NCBI GenBank assembly: GCA_019155205.2
Contig: JAHNZQ020000010.1
Span: forward strand, 1,975,170-2,039,169
DNA length: 64,000 nt
Direction of reading: 5' to 3'
Origin: Gracilaria vermiculophylla
Lineage: Eukaryota > Rhodophyta > Florideophyceae > Gracilariales > Gracilariaceae
The first letter of the stretch is position 1. Each line of letters starts with the position of its first letter. This document shows positions 62,758 through 64,000 of this stretch, one piece after another. The position numbers were made by a program, and so were the translations under genes. The notes below the pieces were generated by a model. That model was not told the DNA's origin. It made no database searches and was given only the letters and a program-made list of their open reading frames with translations.

Positions 62758-63916
62758 CTAGGTTCCTTGAGGGGAAAGGATGTCGCAAAACGTGGTTCGA
62801 TAACTATCGCTCTCCGTTGGTGTGTCCATCAGGTCCTGGAAGTTGTTTTCCCGTTCCTGCAGGATGGACGCCCTCATTGTCGGAGTGAGAGTCGTACAGT
62901 GTACCGGCTTTCGTGACAAGCAAATCGTGCAAAGCGGTGCATAGCCTCGAGGGATCACGAATCGGACGCTTCTGTAAGACCCTGCCGAGGCGTACGAAGT
63001 GGAAAACGATGGTGTCCTCGTCCAAGAAGGTGCTCCCTGAGAGGAGGCGTATGTGAGGGCAAGGGCCTCTTGCTCTCCTACGAGCATGAGCTCGTCGACC
63101 TCCTCCGAGGAGCTGGAGTCCAACGTCAGGGTGGATTCCCGACGGGTCCTTGAAGCCGCCGGTTTTTTCCGAAAGTGGAGTATAGCTGCGACGAGCAGCT
63201 CGGTGGGTAACCCCATAGGATTCCGCAAAACGCGGTAACTCCGTATAGGTGGTCTTTGGGTGCATTTTAAGGTGATTACGTACCCTCACGCGTATCGAAG
63301 GAAGGAGACCCTCGACAAAAGATGACTTCAACCACCGTTCGGAGTACACGTTCCCACTCCGTAGGGCTTTCCTCCACGGCTTCTGTGAGAAATCTGTCTC
63401 GGTCATTCCCGTGTTTTACCTACAGGAGGGCACTTCAGCATCAGCATCGGCTATCATCTCATCCGTGGCGTACCTTTTAAGGAGAAAATTGACTATCTCT
63501 GGGTACGTCGTTATGATCTGCGTTCCAGGATCGTACACAATGGTGCTCTCCACTGTGAGACGCAGCTGCACCAGCGAGTGGGCTTCGCGTGTGAAGTAGA
63601 ACTGAAAACACCATACGGCGGCTCCTTCATGGATACCATTGGCACTACACGCTGAACGGAAGCGTGCAAGAAAATTCAACACCGAGATGGGGTCTTCGCA
63701 TGAAAAGGAGTGCTTCTACATTTGAATATCCATACGGCATTGCATCTCCGTGACTCGTTTAGCGACCGACGCTTCGTAGAGTGTGGAGCGATCATTCAAC
63801 CTGTAGGTGTCATAATCCACCACTTTTGCGAAGAGGTCGTTAAGCGAGACGACCTTCCTGACCCTTCTGCTCTTCTCCTTGGGAGGTATACTGTCCTCCG
63901 AGCTGGAGCTGTTCAC
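62758..63916 (-). pseudogene. Gag of element B
   Basis: Three frame pieces: 63916-63716 (SSSSEDSIPPKEKSRRVRKV, matching 3.9-4.2 kb), 63682-63416 (capsid-like: FLARFRSACSANGIHEGAAVW ... YPEIVNFLLKRYATDE), 63406 onward (SFVEGLLPSIRVRVRNHLKM ... FAESYGV), then a shift into the frame of 63228-62758, which ends with a short Cys/His motif CTICLSRKPVHC that resembles a degenerate nucleocapsid zinc knuckle. Broken by stops and at least one frameshift. Gag continues past the right edge. Confidence 0.7.
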
Positions 63917-64000
63917 GGATTTGGAGTCTGCGCTTCTCTCCGAATCTGTGTCTCGCTTTCTTCTTTTCTCCCTCCATTTCTTTCGGCATCTTTCTTTGAG

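Larger units (their letters stand above)
54676..64000 (-). mobile_element. Ty3/gypsy chromovirus, decayed, element B
   Basis: More than 9.3 kb on the minus strand. From the right edge leftwards: gag (63.9-62.8 kb), aspartic protease (62.5-61.6), reverse transcriptase and RNase H (61.6-60.2), integrase with zinc-binding HHCC and DDE core (60.05-59.1), chromodomain (58.8-58.4), a 2.8-kb region with an antisense open frame, polypurine tract and 3' LTR. The order PR-RT-RH-IN is that of Ty3/gypsy, and the C-terminal chromodomain makes it a chromovirus. Most of pol lies in one frame broken by a few stops plus frameshifts, so decay is moderate. The 5' LTR lies beyond the window. Confidence 0.9.

Noticed and set aside
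1..64000. CRISPR arrays, rRNA or complete tRNA genes, prokaryote-type operons
   Set aside because: None found by reading; the window is eukaryotic with spliced genes and retrotransposons.

Overview
The window looks like nuclear DNA of a red alga, probably a florideophyte of the Chondrus type. This is inferred from gene content and layout; no database was searched. The support is: nuclear genes with plastid-type leaders (a TatA/TatB-like translocase subunit, phosphoglycerate dehydrogenase, an ABC1 kinase, a Tas-like aldo/keto reductase, a small MAF-starting protein); eukaryote-only genes (PEX12, BUD23, N-myristoyltransferase, a CSB/Rad26 remodeler); a Golgi-type carbohydrate sulfotransferase as expected where cell walls are sulfated; very few, short introns (about 80-105 bp); and gene islands between nests of LTR retrotransposons.

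Layout. 1-8.4 kb is a nest of decayed mobile DNA: pieces of Ty3/gypsy gag on the minus strand, several LTR copies of about 550 bp in both orientations, one clean solo LTR with a 5-bp target duplication, a SANT/Myb-like pseudogene cut by an LTR, and two head-to-head Tc1/mariner copies. 10-16 kb carries two tandem secreted metallo-beta-lactamase-fold genes and a sulfotransferase. 16-32.3 kb is a compact housekeeping island (PEX12, TatB-like, BUD23, PGDH, ABC1K, a small plastid protein, aldo/keto reductase, N-myristoyltransferase, C2H2 zinc-finger gene and its broken duplicate) in which genes alternate between divergent pairs sharing a promoter region and convergent pairs. 32.8-46 kb is gene-poor and partly AT-rich; it holds two intact-looking genes of an unrecognised family, at least three decayed relatives, and a second Tc1/mariner element. 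46-53.6 kb carries an EF-hand/kinase/ankyrin gene and a CSB/ERCC6-like SNF2 gene, each with two introns. 54.7 kb to the right edge is one long decayed Ty3/gypsy chromovirus on the minus strand, with a 100-N assembly gap inside its 3' LTR.

Splicing matters. The single-frame reading of PEX12 stops before its RING; two further exons restore that domain. The kinase and CSB genes are completed by splicing, and a 90-residue protein at 25.9-26.3 kb is visible only when its 92-bp intron is removed.

The two least explained things are (i) the family at 34.5-45 kb, whose two intact members share a gap-free block of 55 residues (27 identities by hand count) and a Trp-rich C-terminal helix, and (ii) a long open frame antisense to gag-pol, lying between the chromodomain and the polypurine tract of the 54.7-64 kb retroelement.
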